Positions 1 to 11,775 of a stretch of DNA of 64,000 bases are shown here, piece by piece. Within the stretch, counting starts at the first letter, position 1. Each line of letters opens with the position of its first letter. The stretch spans positions 3,534,001-3,598,000 of the forward strand of contig LSAX01000003.1 in the NCBI GenBank assembly GCA_001557505.1, in the 5' to 3' direction. The DNA comes from Reticulascus tulasneorum (Eukaryota > Ascomycota > Sordariomycetes > Glomerellales > Reticulascaceae). Made by a program: the position numbers and the translations under genes. A model generated the notes under the pieces. It had not been told where the DNA came from. It did no database searches and saw nothing but the letters and a program-made list of their open reading frames with translations.

Positions 1-443
1 GATGAGGGCGACTCCGAGAGGACAGAGTTGGTAGTGTAGTATGATTGAAACGAGCCGAAGGAGTTGATGTAGCCCCATGTCGCAAAGATGACAAGCCAGC
101 CGGCGGCGACCTGGGTCCACGCTCGCAGCCCGCCATCTGGGGGCGGGGGCAAGTTCGAGGCGCCGCGGGAGCGGGTGCGGGTGCGAGTCGTGGTAACGAG
201 GTGGCCGAGAGCTGTGTCATCCTCGAGGCAGCCACGCTGATCAGCCCGTCGCGTCACGTCTTTCGAAGGCCAGGATTCCAATTCTTGAATCCGGTATTCC
301 TTCAGCGGTTTCGTCGTGGCTTTTCGGCCGTTTCTCCCCTCATTCTCGGCATCCGGCAGGCTGTCCGAGCTATTCGAGGCTTGGCCGGGCCGTGTGCACG
401 GACCCGAAGCCGAGGCGGGATAACTTCCTTCAAGGTCCGACAT
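1..443 (-). CDS. MFS transporter, monocarboxylate-porter type (5' part, cut by left edge)
   Basis: The minus strand is open from an ATG at 443 to the window edge, giving 147 residues without a stop. The first ~105 residues are a polar, probably cytosolic tail with an Arg/Thr-rich stretch at residues 84-93. At residues 103-116 comes DGGLRAWTQVAAGW, followed by a hydrophobic helix and GYINSFGSFQSYY (124-136). This is the usual start of the first membrane segment of fungal MCT-like major facilitator proteins, in which a PPDGG motif precedes helix 1. That family moves monocarboxylates or related small molecules across membranes; the substrate cannot be read here. The remaining helices lie outside the window. 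The gene is divergent from the SET gene at 1765. Family call is firm; the start codon is the first in-frame ATG that leaves a sensible tail. Confidence 0.85.
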   Translation of the reverse strand, partial: MSDLEGSYPASASGPCTRPGQASNSSDSLPDAENEGRNGRKATTKPLKEYRIQELESWPSKDVTRRADQRGCLEDDTALGHLVTTTRTRTRSRGASNLPPPPDGGLRAWTQVAAGWLVIFATWGYINSFGSFQSYYTTNSVLSESPS

Positions 444-1764
444 CGTTGGTGTATGCCGTGATGTAGGGTTTCCGACGCTGTTTTCTGACACATGGAAAGG
501 ACTTGGAAAGGTATCCGGAACTTGAACGGCTGCAAAGTAGAACCGTGGAGCAAGGGTTTTAAAAGCAATCCACAACTGGCTTACGCCGTTTTTTTATTCT
601 CCGACCTCGGGGGCGAGAGTGGAGCGACCGGTCCTCGTATCGGTTCGGCATGCTAAGTTAGCTCCTGAGAGGAAATCGAAGCTGATCCTCGCCATCCTTG
701 GCTAGAGTTGGTTAGTAGCTCAATGCATGATTTGAGTCCTCTCTAGGTGTTATTCTCGGTTGAAATGGGCGGCTAGGCCAACGTAGGTAAGTGTTGTATA
801 TTGTCACTGTATAGCAACTCCAGAAACCAACTACCGAAGTATTAGCCCATACCGCAATTATCATCTTACGACACCTTTATGCACGACCCTCTTGGCCGCT
901 CCATCTACTAACTTCTCTAGTGGACAAAAGTATGAGTTACTAGCCTTTAAGAGGGGCTTCGTAGACAACAGCTTGATCCTTATAAAAGGAACCTTTCTAT
1001 TTCTATACTTGCTGTCAAATGTTTTCTAGATAGTTAAAAGCGAGGCATGACCTTAATAACAGTCCTGCTAGCATAAGAATGAGAAGGCTTCAGGTTAGCA
1101 TAGGATGTTGGGATAAAGAGCCTCCTTGCCGGGCTAGTGAGAGCCTATGATACCGCACCCGGAAAGGAGAGTTTGATTGACGTTGCTGCCACTTCGCTGC
1201 AGGCTCTGATGAGTAAAACTGCTTTGTTTTAGATGGACATAAGCTGGTGCTAGATCAGGTCATTTTGGCCACTGAAGAGATCTCAGTAGAGCAATGATAT
1301 AGAAAGGCACTAACCCAGTGATGTTCATTGGCCCACCACATTCGTTGGATAATGTGACTGGAGGAAGCTTGCGTGTAAGTCACGCAGCGGCGCATGTGGT
1401 ATGATGGCCACTGTTTCGCGTCACCCCCAGCGGGAAAGGATAAAGGGCATGTATACAGCTCGCACGGATACGAACATGCACAGCAGACCCCCTCATTCTC
1501 CATCCAAAGAGGTTTAACAGCCGCCACGAGGAGTAACATATGCCTGACGATAAGCATTGCTGCCCAGACCCCAGAAGAAAGTGAGGCCTGATGCGGGGTG
1601 TTACACAACATATCTGCACTTGTAGTCTTCTAGGACGTAGTCAGGTAACTCTTTATCAGCAGCCCAAAGATTCTTCGGGGAGAATGTGACAAGGTGTGTG
1701 CGGGATTGCGGGTGTTCAGCTTCGTCAGCGGCTTCCAAATAAGCAGCTATCAATGTGGATAGCG
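444..1764. other. Intergenic, divergent MFS / SET promoters
   Basis: No gene is recognised. The middle (roughly 600-1750) looks AT-richer than the flanks and has only short ORFs with no family resemblance. A decayed element is possible but I cannot name one. Confidence 0.5.
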
Positions 1765-2830
1765 ATGTCTACAACCCATCGTGAGTCGCGAGAGTGCTTA
1801 AATGTGCGTTTAGCTCACTCTTCTAGCTTATCAAAGTATCCAGGTGCCGGGTGATGCACTGTTTGAACTCAAACCATCGCCTGGAAAGGGATGGGGTGCC
1901 TTCGCCACGAGACACATCACACGAGGAACTATGATCTTGAGAGAGAGACCACTTTTCGTCATCCAGAAACCGCATGAATACATTACGGATGAAGACATTC
2001 GGACTGCCGTTCGAAAGTTGCCACGTCCAGAGAAGCAGCAGTTTCTACTCCTCCGCGATAATGCTTCCCAGCCCTTCGAACGCATGTCAGAGGCTTTCGC
2101 CGAGAACTCCTTTGCATTAACGGAGAGCGCCAGGCCTCGTACCGACGCCTCCCGGTCTCATGGCTTATATATCCTTCTCTCGCGCTTTAACCACTCATGC
2201 TTACCAAACTCCAAAGTGCCGAGTAACGGCCAAGAGGTCCTTGCGAGTGTTGCGAGTTTTGCGACCAGGGACATTGTCGATGGCGAGGAGATCACTTTCT
2301 GCTACAATACGGACTTCGAATGCAGGACCGGACTTGACCGCCATCGAGAACTGCGGTTTGTATGCGACTGCAAAGCTTGCCTACCTGGCACCCCCTTCCA
2401 ACAACTTAGTGATATGCGACGAAGGATTATACGGGGGTTAAACTACCTTACAGATGGGGTAGATTTGAACGGACAGAGACAGAGTTCTGCCTCACCGATT
2501 ATCGTCGACTCTAAACTGAAGAGGGCAGCAGAAGAATTCAGCATTCCTCTCTCTGCTAGGTTGATCTACAATTTGCTTACCATGTTTTTGCTGGAGGAGG
2601 AAGGCTTGCTTGACGATTTCATGGTGGAAAGGATTTATCCCGGCATTGAGACATTGGCAAAGCATTTCAAGACAGAAAGCAACGCTAGGGTTGCTAGTCT
2701 TGCCATTGCGCAGGAAACTTGTCTAGAGAAGTTATCTGTGGCGTGCGCGCTTTATGGACGAGCAGATACGGTGGATCAGGAACTTAGTAGGGGGCTACGA
2801 ATGCTGCAACGACTCTCTTTGAATAGGTAA
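1765..2830 (+). CDS. SET-domain protein, SMYD-like lysine methyltransferase
   Basis: Proposed exons are 1765-1780 and 1827-2830, giving 339 aa. The large ORF has no ATG before its SET domain (it would begin at GTG 1844). A 46-bp GT-AG intron (1781-1826) joins it in frame to ATG TCT ACA ACC CAT C, giving an N-terminus MSTTHPYQSIQV. SET landmarks are GKGWGAFA near residue 26, SRFNHSC (NHSC at 127-130), GEEITFCY (158-165) and the post-SET cysteines CDCKAC (185-190). These form the S-adenosylmethionine and substrate lysine site in this family. The C-terminal 150 residues are helical and unassigned. No MYND finger is visible, so it is SMYD-like in the SET domain only. The substrate (histone or other protein) is unknown. 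The first exon is inference; the SET domain is certain. Confidence 0.85.
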
Positions 2831-3599
2831 CTAATTAGCCTAGACCCTCAATGGCAGGGGAAGTCATATTGAATGGGAGAGGTTGGAGAACCGAAGCATT
2901 CGAAGTGTACGTATTTCTCCAGTTGAAATCCTGTGTTTTCAATCATAATACAGTACAATATTTTGGTCCGCGATTATGGTGCACCATGATGATTCGAGGT
3001 GGTTAAGTTCCAGGTCCCGTTCCAACGAGCCTCAGCGCTGGTTTCGGTTCCAAGTCGGAGCAGGTCTTAGCGGCCCAATGCGGTGCTGGTTGGCCGAGAT
3101 GCGGGCGGGGGGCAACTGAAAATCTGGGGCAGGCAGTGAGCCGCGCAATTTATTCAAGCACACCTCCAACTAATAATTAACTCGTACAGGCATCCCCATC
3201 CGCCCAGCCCACTCAGCACCCCAGGCAGCCGATCCGACTCCGATAAAAGCAACACGTGCCGTGTACCTCGGTGGCTAGAAATTTGACGTGATCAATCGCG
3301 ATCGTTGGAACCAGCCGCTTCTGGTCCTCAGGATTCAAGCCTTCTTGTGTTTCTGCATACCATTCCAACAGACAGGCCCGTTACTTCTTTGGCGCTTGAC
3401 TTGGGCCTTTGTAATTCTCCTGTTGTTCTCCTTTTGGCATTCGCCTTCCCAGTCCATCCATTGGATGGGACCATACACTCGAATACGACTACCTTCTTAC
3501 GCCACGCCGAAAGCCCACATCGAACCGCATCTCCCATCCTAGGAACGACTGGAGGTCTCTCGAAAACTAGCGCGGTAGCACCTACATTCGACGTTCACC
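2831..3599. other. Intergenic between SET gene and Vid28 gene
   Basis: No gene seen. It should hold the SET 3' end and the promoter and pyrimidine-rich leader of the downstream gene. The short ORFs overlapping 3288-3694 are in other frames than the Vid28 start. Confidence 0.5.
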
Positions 3600-6500
3600 A
3601 TGGCGCGCATCCAAAGCCATCCGATATTGGCTCAGATTCGGACGGCGAGGACATACTCCGAACAGACGAGTGCGCTGCGATCTTTGAAGAATGAGATCGT
3701 TGGCCACGCCCAGAAGAAGGAGCTGTGGGTTGGCATGGGCGTACTGGACCCGATCGTGAAGATCCTGGGAGCGAGCCGGTCACCAGCAAAGCTCAACGGC
3801 AAGGACAGCCGCTTTCTTACCGCTTCTCGGTCGCTGAGCGAGGAGGAGAACGCCAGGCTCCAGGCACTTCAGCTGCTAGCGAGCTTTGCTAATGGTACAT
3901 AATCTGGCACTTCTACCGCTCATGCATCCGTACTATGCTAACTCCGCGACAAATTCCAGGCGGTCCATCGTTTCTCGAACCCATTCAGGCTGCCGGTGCT
4001 GTGCCCGCGGTCCTGTCCAACATCTCCCCCTTCACGAATCCTCCACAGATTGTCGTCTCTGCTCTGCGGGTTCTGGTCAATATCACAGATGCTTTATCAC
4101 TCTCCGAGACAAGTATAGTTGAATCCCAAGTATTGGCGGAAAGCATGTTTGCAAGTCTGCATATCGAATCGTTGAACAACATATTATCCATAACATCCAC
4201 AAACTCCACGATACAGGCACAGGTTGCATTGGTAGCGACTCTGATAAGCCGGCTTTGCCACGACGAAAAGCACCAGTTTGAGCTAGCAAATTCCGGCATT
4301 CTAGACTCCCTCGCCACAAGGCTGGCGGGATTTGTGGTGGCCGAGGGCCAGGTTATTCCAGGCGCCGAGCTTAGCGGAAGGGCCGATGGCCTGTCGGAGT
4401 TCATCCCCGGACCGGCTCCCCAAGGTGCCAACCTGGCCGTTATACTAGAAGCCATATCGACCATCATCTCAGACTCTCGATTCAGAGCCTGCATGCTTCT
4501 ATGCTCGCCAGCAATTCTGGCTGTTTTCCCAGCCATCAAATTTACACCAACGAGAGCAGCACGAGCACCGTGGAACTCTCTCGAGTTGAGCGGGCTTGGT
4601 CACATGCGGCAGCAAAGTCTCAGTGCTATGGACTATCTACTCCCCCCTATTCCTGTCCACCAGTCGCGGCATGTGCACTCGCACCCTCCGCCATTCCCCC
4701 CTCTTGGGGCGACCGATGCTCGAGACAGTGCATATCCGTTCAGTCGGACTTCGTCCAGCAAGTTTGTCTCCGGCATAACAGGCTGGGATGCATCGAGATT
4801 CGAGCCCTTCAACCAGAGTAGTGACCCGGACAGTGACGAGCACGAAAGCCCCCTCATACCCTGGCTCATCCATCTGGTCCGGACACGGACGGGTTTGGAC
4901 CGTCTGATGGCAGCTGCCGTCTTGACACCGTTGGTCAAGGCAGGATTTGGGAGCAAGTACACGCGGGAAACCAGTCTTGGACTGTTGGTGATTCCCGTCC
5001 TCGTGGAAATGCTGAGCGACTTTGACTCCAGAATCTCCTTCGCCGATCCGCCGCTGATTGACGCTTCAACATCTTTGATCTGGACAATTGTGGAACGGAC
5101 CCCGGCAGTCCTCGCCAAACTCATCACCGACAGCGAGCTGCTACAAAAGGCGGCATTCGACTGTGGTGCAGTCAAGTTGTTCAGCCTGCTGTTTCTAAAT
5201 GCCTACCTTCCCGTCCCATCTTCCACATTCGCGCCAACTTGGTCTCCTCAAGTCGACGGCGGGTTAGATCAAGAAATAAATTCCCCTGTGTGCCGGCTTG
5301 GGCAGGAAGGGCTATCGCCATTGCTCGCTCATCGCTTACGCATGCGCGAGAGCTCTCTGAAGGCTATCGGAGCTTTGGCGGCGGGCAAAGATGAGTACCG
5401 CAAGGCATTCGTCGATCTGGACATCGTCTCGTACATTGTTAAGTCTTTGTCTCAATCTCCTAGCGAACCGTCGAATTCGAAGGAACGCGCGAAGCCGGAT
5501 GCACCTGATGGGCACGTCGCAGATCCTTCCTCGGTGGATAGTAAGGCCAGGTACGGGACTAATCCTCTGTCTGTTGTCATCGCGGCCTGCCATGCTATAC
5601 GGATGATGTCGCGCTCTGTTAGCATCCTCAGGACGACGCTCGTGGATTTTGCAGTTGCTATTCCTCTATTCCGGTTCCTTAGACACCCTGACGTCGATGC
5701 CCAGATTGCTGCTACCGCGGCGATGTGCAATCTGGTCACCGAAGTCAGTCCCATGCGAGAGGTGAGTTTGGGCATCCATTGCCATAAGCATATCATTGGA
5801 CTCTGCTAATAGTGCATAGATGTTGGCTGAAATGGGGGTGCTCAAGATTTTGTGTGAGCATGCACATTCTCTCAACCCGTCATTACGACTTAATGCTCTC
5901 TGGGCTTTGAAACACTTTGTGCACGCGGTCGCACCAGAAGTCAAGAAGCAATGCCTCGAGGAGCTCGAGTCGGGATGGCTTGTGCAGCTCATCTGCGACG
6001 ACACCGAAGACGATGCTCTTTTCTCCGCCAGGGCCAAGTCCGAGAAGCACACTGGTGCAGATACAGGCGATGACCTGGATGGAGACGTCGAAATGGATCA
6101 GACGGACGAGCAAATGAAATCCTGGTTCGGCTCAGTCACACCACCGCAAGACTTTGACGGCAAGCGGACGCCGCGGGTAAGACAAGCGGAGGTTAAACTC
6201 GCGGCGCTTCGCGAGACTGAATTAAATCCATTACGGAAGGCTCGGAACGACGACCTTGCCATTCAGGAACAGGGCCTCGACTTTATCCGCAACCTAATCG
6301 GTGCGGCCGGTTCCGCGACTGGGTCAGAATCATCAAGCGAGACGACTGAGATGATCGACTATCTGTTCAACGAACTTGGGCAGGACCGACTTTTCGAGAT
6401 CCTAGCCAAGAAGCTACAAGCCAAAGTGCTCCACCCCTTCTCCAGGCGATCGGCGAGCAACGGGCGGGAGGCTCGGGTGCTCTATCCTCAGGCCAAGATC

Positions 6501-6830
6501 ATTGAGGCAGTAATTTTTATTCTGGTGCACATGGCGGCGAGCATCCCGCGGCATCGGCAGTTGGTGATCGCGCAGACGGATCTCCTCAAACTGCTGGGGA
6601 ACCACTTCAACAGCAAGGACAAGGAGGTCAGGGTGGCGCTATGCCACCTGATCAGCAACTTGACTTGGCAAGACGATCTAAGCGATGCGCGGTCGTGTGC
6701 GCAAAGGGCTCACGAGCTGAAGAAGCTTGGCTTCCTGACCAAATTGGAGGCGCTGGAAGAGGACAGCGAGTTGGACGTGCGAGAACGGGCAAAGAATGCA
6801 GCATGGCAGATGAAGCAATTCAGCTATTAG
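3600..6830 (+). CDS. vid28: Armadillo-repeat protein, Vid28/Gid5 (ARMC8) family
   Basis: Exons are 3600-3894, 3960-5761 and 5820-6830 (1035 aa). Introns of 65 and 58 bp have GT..AG ends, and the first carries a CTAAC branch signal. The first exon reads MARIQSHPILAQIRTAR and then LKNEIVGHAQKKELW, the usual start of fungal Vid28/ARMC8 proteins. The protein is a long run of helical armadillo/HEAT-like repeats, for example around residues 100-220 and 560-720, broken by low-complexity loops. An acidic stretch (GDDLDGDVEMDQTDEQ) follows near residue 780, and the C-terminus has a conserved-looking NLTWQDD motif. Yeast Gid5/Vid28 is the scaffold of the GID/CTLH E3 ubiquitin ligase and holds the substrate receptor that targets gluconeogenic enzymes when glucose returns. 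This protein is longer than the yeast one. The family call rests on repeats and the N-terminal and C-terminal motifs. Confidence 0.85.
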
Positions 6831-9551
6831 AGATATCTTGGCAATGTATAATACATGAATCACGAACACGCCCGCGGGGAAGCAAAAGCTTCTCCTTGGG
6901 AAACTCATCCTACATTCCGCGCATGGACAGGTGACCAAACGCCATCGGATTGATGCGCAAACGTGACTCACTAGAGATGCAAGCTGCTCTGAATATGCCA
7001 AGATGTGAGGTTTTGCAGATTCCTTACCGAGCCAGCCAGCCAGGAAGCCAGACAAGGGGGTATCTGCTGCCAAACATTAGTGCCATCGAACTGCGGGGTT
7101 GCGGCGAAGGTGAAATGCAGGATTGGCCAGCTGGAACAGCATTTCAAAGCCATTCCTAACGAACGGAACGGTCCAGATCGATCAGAACCAATGGTTGAAG
7201 CTTAAAAACGGCGCGCAAGCATGAAGTAGACTGGGCACGGATAGCAGCGGGAGCAGAATGGTGTAAATGGAAAAGTTGACGAGATGGCATCATGTGCCTC
7301 TTGTGCTTCCCACAACATCCGATCCATGAACTTCTACACAGTGTGACCAAAACCTTTGCTTGGCGAGACGGGAAATACTTGGAGGATGCAGCATCGATAT
7401 GTAGGGGGGCTAGTTTGCAGATTGGTACCGTTGAGGAGGGTTCTCAACCACCCTCGTTACATTAATTGAGGCCTTGGGGAGTCGGCTTTGCGAATCAGGC
7501 GGTAGTTAAAGGCGAGGCGTGAATAGCGGCTCATCACCGGGACTTCCAGGCCGGAGCAACTTGACAGTAGTCGTCGAGAGACCGGCACATGGAACGAAGT
7601 TTGGAGGTGAGTGGAGTTCATTGGAGCCAAGCTTTTTGCTAGCTCTCCTCGAATCTCTCCTAGTCATCGGAAGCAACGGGAGAGCCTCGTCGATATTCCA
7701 CACTTGAATGTGCTCTACGCCCTGCGACTAGGCTGTCAAACGTTGAAGAATGCTCTCAAATCAAAATCAAAGTCCCGACGCACGCCAGCCGGGGGGTTTA
7801 TCCCGGCAATGATCGCCCACAAACGCCCCCTGTGGCCAATCAGTTCCCAACGGCCAGGCAAAGTGTGATGGGTGGCATGACGCACCAGAAAGGTCTCCAC
7901 TAAACACGCCCGGGAAACAAACACACGCACAAGCAGGGGTAATGGCTTTTCGCTGGGCATGGCACTCTGCAGCCAACTACCGGCCACTGATGAGGCTCGC
8001 TGGGCCAAACGGGGCCGCGGATTCGACGACGTCGTGCAACCGCAGATGGTACCCTCACGGGGCGGGCTCATAGTGACACACACTTACTCACCGCAAAAGC
8101 TTCCACGATCCCAGCGGGCGTGATTGCTGGGGATTCTGGCTTGCGTTTGCCGAGCTGGTGGTCGATGACAATGGCCAGTCAGCGCAGAGAATTGAGCAGT
8201 GTGCTGTGTGGCTTTGGTTTGATCCAGTCGAGAGAAAAGGGACATCCGATGGAGCCGGGGATGGATGGGGTTTTTGCGTGATGATGATTCATGTTTTGCT
8301 GCCAACGCTGATGTGATTCCAGCCGGCGATCGCTTCGTTCCCCACGGCCGCAGAGAGCTCGCAAACACTATCCTCAGTAAGCTCTGGCCTTGCTCGACCT
8401 TGAAATTGGTTTCTGGCTTCTCGCCTCGTTTAGGCTGGCCAACCAAGCTGCCGATTCTTCCCGCGCAGGGTGCAAAGCCCGTTCAGTCACCATTTTACTG
8501 TTTTGGGAGTTTCGTTTCGTCCCGGAAGGGGGTTCTGCGTTTTGTCATCGGGCCAATCGCCACCTCCGTGGAATCTTTTTTTCCTTTTTCCCATTCTCCA
8601 CAATTGGGGCGGGCGACATACAAACCGTTATTCAGCCCAGATGCAAGGGTTTTTTTTTTTTTTAAAAGTTCCGAGAGCGAAACTTGAATGGAAGAGCGGG
8701 TCACTATTAGATCATTGACGCATGATACATATGCAGACCACGATGAAGGGGGGAAAACGCTGACCAGACAAATGGAGCGTTCGGCTCGGCTCTCACAGAT
8801 GGGGGGCCGTGGGCATCTCTCTCTCTCCGTAGCTGTCCGACTACCACCGTGCTTCCCATCGCCGCTTTCAGCGATCCCCATCCCATCGCATCACATCACC
8901 ACACTCCTCCCCACAAATTGGCGTTCGTCTTCTCGGCGTTCGGATTGGAGATTTGTAACACGTCCAATCCGAGCCTGCCAAGCCAGTCTCTGTCGTGTCA
9001 CAAGCTCCCGCATCCGCTTGCCAGCCCAGGAAAAAGCGCTTTTGCCTCTTCCTTTTCGTCCTTTTTTTGCAGTCTGGCTTACATCATGGTCTCCTGACTG
9101 CCAGCGGGCGAGCGAAAACGAAGCCCGTCCATGGGGCGGGGGTTCGAGCTCGGCCAAGTAGTTCCCTGCTCGCCGTCCTTTCCGGCCAATCCCCTTGGTT
9201 CGAACATGACTGTGGTCACCCGTTGTGCAGGAAGCTCTGGCTGTCTGCTCGGAGCTTGCTTGCTGGCTCCTCGGGCGTCTCGGGTTCGAGAGCTTTCGCT
9301 GCGGGTGAGACGCTGGGTCTCTCTCGTCATCCATAGAGCCTTTCACATGGCGACATGTTGACGTCGATGATGCTGTGATGGGCTCGACTTTGTATAAGAG
9401 CGTTCGTCCTCCCGTCCGTAGAACTAATTCTCATCCCACACCATCCAACTCACACTCCAGGCATCCGAGCGAGCTCATTCGACAGGTTTCATATCTCAAC
9501 CACCTTAATAATTTTAACTCTAATCCCCATCCCAATCCCCCAACCGCAGCA
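6831..9551. other. Intergenic upstream of the opsin-related gene
   Basis: 2.7 kb with no recognised gene; the ORFs present overlap one another on both strands and resemble no family. A T14 run lies at 8650-8663. The last 200 bp form the promoter and C-rich leader of the gene at 9552. Confidence 0.5.
9393..9398 (+). promoter_or_regulatory. Putative TATA box of the opsin-related gene
   Basis: TATAAG lies about 155 bp before the start codon and is followed by a CT/CA-rich leader rich in TCATCC and CCAATCCC motifs, as in strongly expressed fungal genes. A CCCCT pentamer (stress-response-element-like) is at 9191-9195. Position fits, but neither site is proven. Confidence 0.45.
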
Positions 9552-10486
9552 ATGGGTCTCATCTTCGGGCGTGATAACCAGGCTCTGGACATCAACCCTC
9601 CAGCTGGCGACCAGTACCTGTCTGTCAATGGCTCTGACTGGCTTTTCACCGTGACGGCCATCTACACCCTGTCGTTTGTAAGTGCTCCACCGGGGCCGTA
9701 GGCCGCATCCGCCGAGACACAAGACGGTCATGCTAACATCTCTGCCAGGTCATCTTCTTCGGTCTCAGCTTCAAGCCCCGCGCCGGCGAGAAGATCTTCC
9801 ACTACCTCTTCACTGTTGCTCTCCTTGTCGGCGCCATCGCATACTTCGCCATGGCCTCCGACCTCGCCTGGACCGTCATCCCCACCGCCAACAGCCCCCA
9901 GAACGGCCTTACCCGCCAGATCTTCTTCGCCAAGTACGTCAACTGGGTCGTTTCCTTCCCCGTTGTCATCATCGCGCTTGGCCTCCTGAGCGGCGTCGCA
10001 TGGGCCACCATCTTCTACAACGTCGCCCTCTCCTGGACCTGGGTCATCTCCTACCTCGTCTCCGCTTACACCACCACCAACTACAAGTGGGGTTTCTTTG
10101 CCTTTGGCACCACTGCATGGATTCTCCTCGCCGCTAACACCTTCCTCGACGGCACTGTCGGTGCCAAGCGCGTCGGTGTCTCCCGCGACTACTACATCCT
10201 GGCTGGCTGGCTCAACCTTCTCTGGCTCCTTTACCCCATTGCCTTCGGTCTCTCTGACGGCGGCAACAAGATCGGTGTCACCGCTGGCTTCATCTTCTTC
10301 GGCATTCTCGATGTCCTCATGATCCCCGTCATTGCCTTTGCTACCATCGCCCTCTCCCGCAAGTGGGACTACGGCAGACTCAACCTCCACTTCACCCAGT
10401 ACGGCCGCGTCGCTCAGGGTGGTGATTTCCCCGAGAAGAGTGCCACCGCCCCGGCCGCTCCTCTGACCGCCGAGACCGCTGTCTAA
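9552..10486 (+). CDS. Opsin-related seven-helix protein, HSP30/YRO2/MRH1 type
   Basis: Exons are 9552-9677 and 9749-10486 (287 aa). The 71-bp intron is phase 0 with a GCTAAC branch signal. Seven hydrophobic helices are evident, starting at DWLFTVTAIYTLSF (29-42) and ending with the helix at about 220-244. Helix C reads KYVNWVVSFP (104-113) and helix G has LDVLMIP (229-235). By alignment with bacteriorhodopsin, the retinal-binding lysine is isoleucine (I234), the proton acceptor Asp85 is asparagine (N107) and the donor Asp96 is alanine (A118). The protein therefore belongs to the fungal opsin-related/HSP30 group, which is not expected to carry retinal. In yeast such proteins sit in the plasma membrane and respond to stress. 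The coding sequence strongly favours C at the third codon position, consistent with high expression. Family call is firm. Confidence 0.93.
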
Positions 10487-11422
10487 GCTGCTGCACTACC
10501 TTATACCACCAGGCTGCCGGATCGGATGCTAGCAATCCCAGCCCACCTCACGACGGTTACGACCTTCCGCCGCCCCAGTGGCGGTATTAATGACAATGTC
10601 AGATGCCGGCCGTCCCTACCTAATGCCAATGTTCTCCAGGGGAGACGTAGAATATGAATTTTGAAACCTTGCAAAAAGCTCGCTCGCTAGACTGGATGGT
10701 GTTGTGGTCGGATGGGAAATACCCTCGTTCATTCGCTGCATGGATTGAGGATCACGCTGGTTCGCTTGCGCACACATTGTGCCATAATGTCTAATTGACG
10801 TGTTTGTTACCTATACATTTACTATAAATTGATCATTCTCCATCGTCTCGCGTTGCCTATCATGCATGCTGTGTGCTAATGCGGGAATGAGTAAGGCGGC
10901 ATGAGTAATAGTGGTTTCCGGCGCTGGGGTGAGCCTTGATGCCTGTGGGTTCTTTGGGATGAGTGACTGCTGAGCTGACATGAGGGAGCTTGCCAGTCTA
11001 TTGGACAAATTAATAGGAGAAGAACAAACCTGGTATTGAAAGCCTTCGTTCCGGCAAGCAGCATGCCTAAAAATCGGCAGGTCGAACCGGCAGCGGAGAA
11101 ACATGACACGACGAAGCATGTCGCCGTCACTGAAATGGCTGTTTCCAAGACATAAAAGTATGTTTCTATTGTGGAGGCACAGATCCTTAGCGGACAAACG
11201 AATTCCTCAACTAAACCAGTTTCTGAAGATATACGCCGGAATAGTTCGGTTCTTAGTATTCAGGTCTACCATTCAATCTAGGCCTACAGGAAGTAGTTGA
11301 TTCATCACAGATGCTGAAAATGAACTCTTGAGTGAGCAAGTCCTACACACTCTGGGTCAACCACAACTCATTTTCAGATCTTAAAGCGCAGCCAAGAGCC
11401 GGGAAAACGCTAAAGCTCATCA
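10487..11422. other. Intergenic downstream of the opsin-related gene
   Basis: No gene seen. The first part is the 3' untranslated region; the rest shows only short unconvincing ORFs. Confidence 0.5.
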
Positions 11423-11775
11423 GAAAGCCCCTGGGTTGCTGTTAACAAGGGTGATACTGCTATCGTGGGTATTCTCCTAGAGCATGGCGCGAATCCCTCG
11501 AGCGAAGGAAGCTTCAAAGGACTGTTGCTGTCAACTGTTATTTGTAAAGGAGACGACACCATCCTCGAGCTTCTTATGAAGGCTGGGGTGGACATAAGGG
11601 CAAACACTCTGCCGTCAACCATAGCACAGGCCCCACTGGACTCGACAAAGCCGTCTATGTCAGACGGAGCTCTCTCCAAGACATCCAGCGACGTGTTTCT
11701 CCATGCCATCCAGGCCAAAACAGCCGCTGGTTGAGATGCTTCTTGAACATGACGCGGCTCTCCGCTGGATATATG
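11423..11775 (+). pseudogene. Decayed ankyrin-repeat fragment
   Basis: One frame reads VAVNKGDTAIVGILLEHGAN and then GDDTILELLMKAGVDI, which is ankyrin-repeat sequence. It stops after AIQAKTAAG. A second frame starting near 11721 continues ankyrin-like with QPLVEMLLEHDAALRW. No start codon, complete repeat array or partner domain is present, so I read it as a frameshifted relic of a larger ankyrin protein. It lies 1 kb upstream of the NLR gene and may derive from another NLR or ankyrin gene. It could also be a short exon of an unrecognised gene, which I consider less likely. Confidence 0.45.

Noticed and set aside
9728..10390. 220-codon acidic ORF antisense to the opsin-related gene
   Set aside because: Shadow of a strongly codon-biased membrane protein; Gly/Asp/Glu composition follows from the opposite strand.
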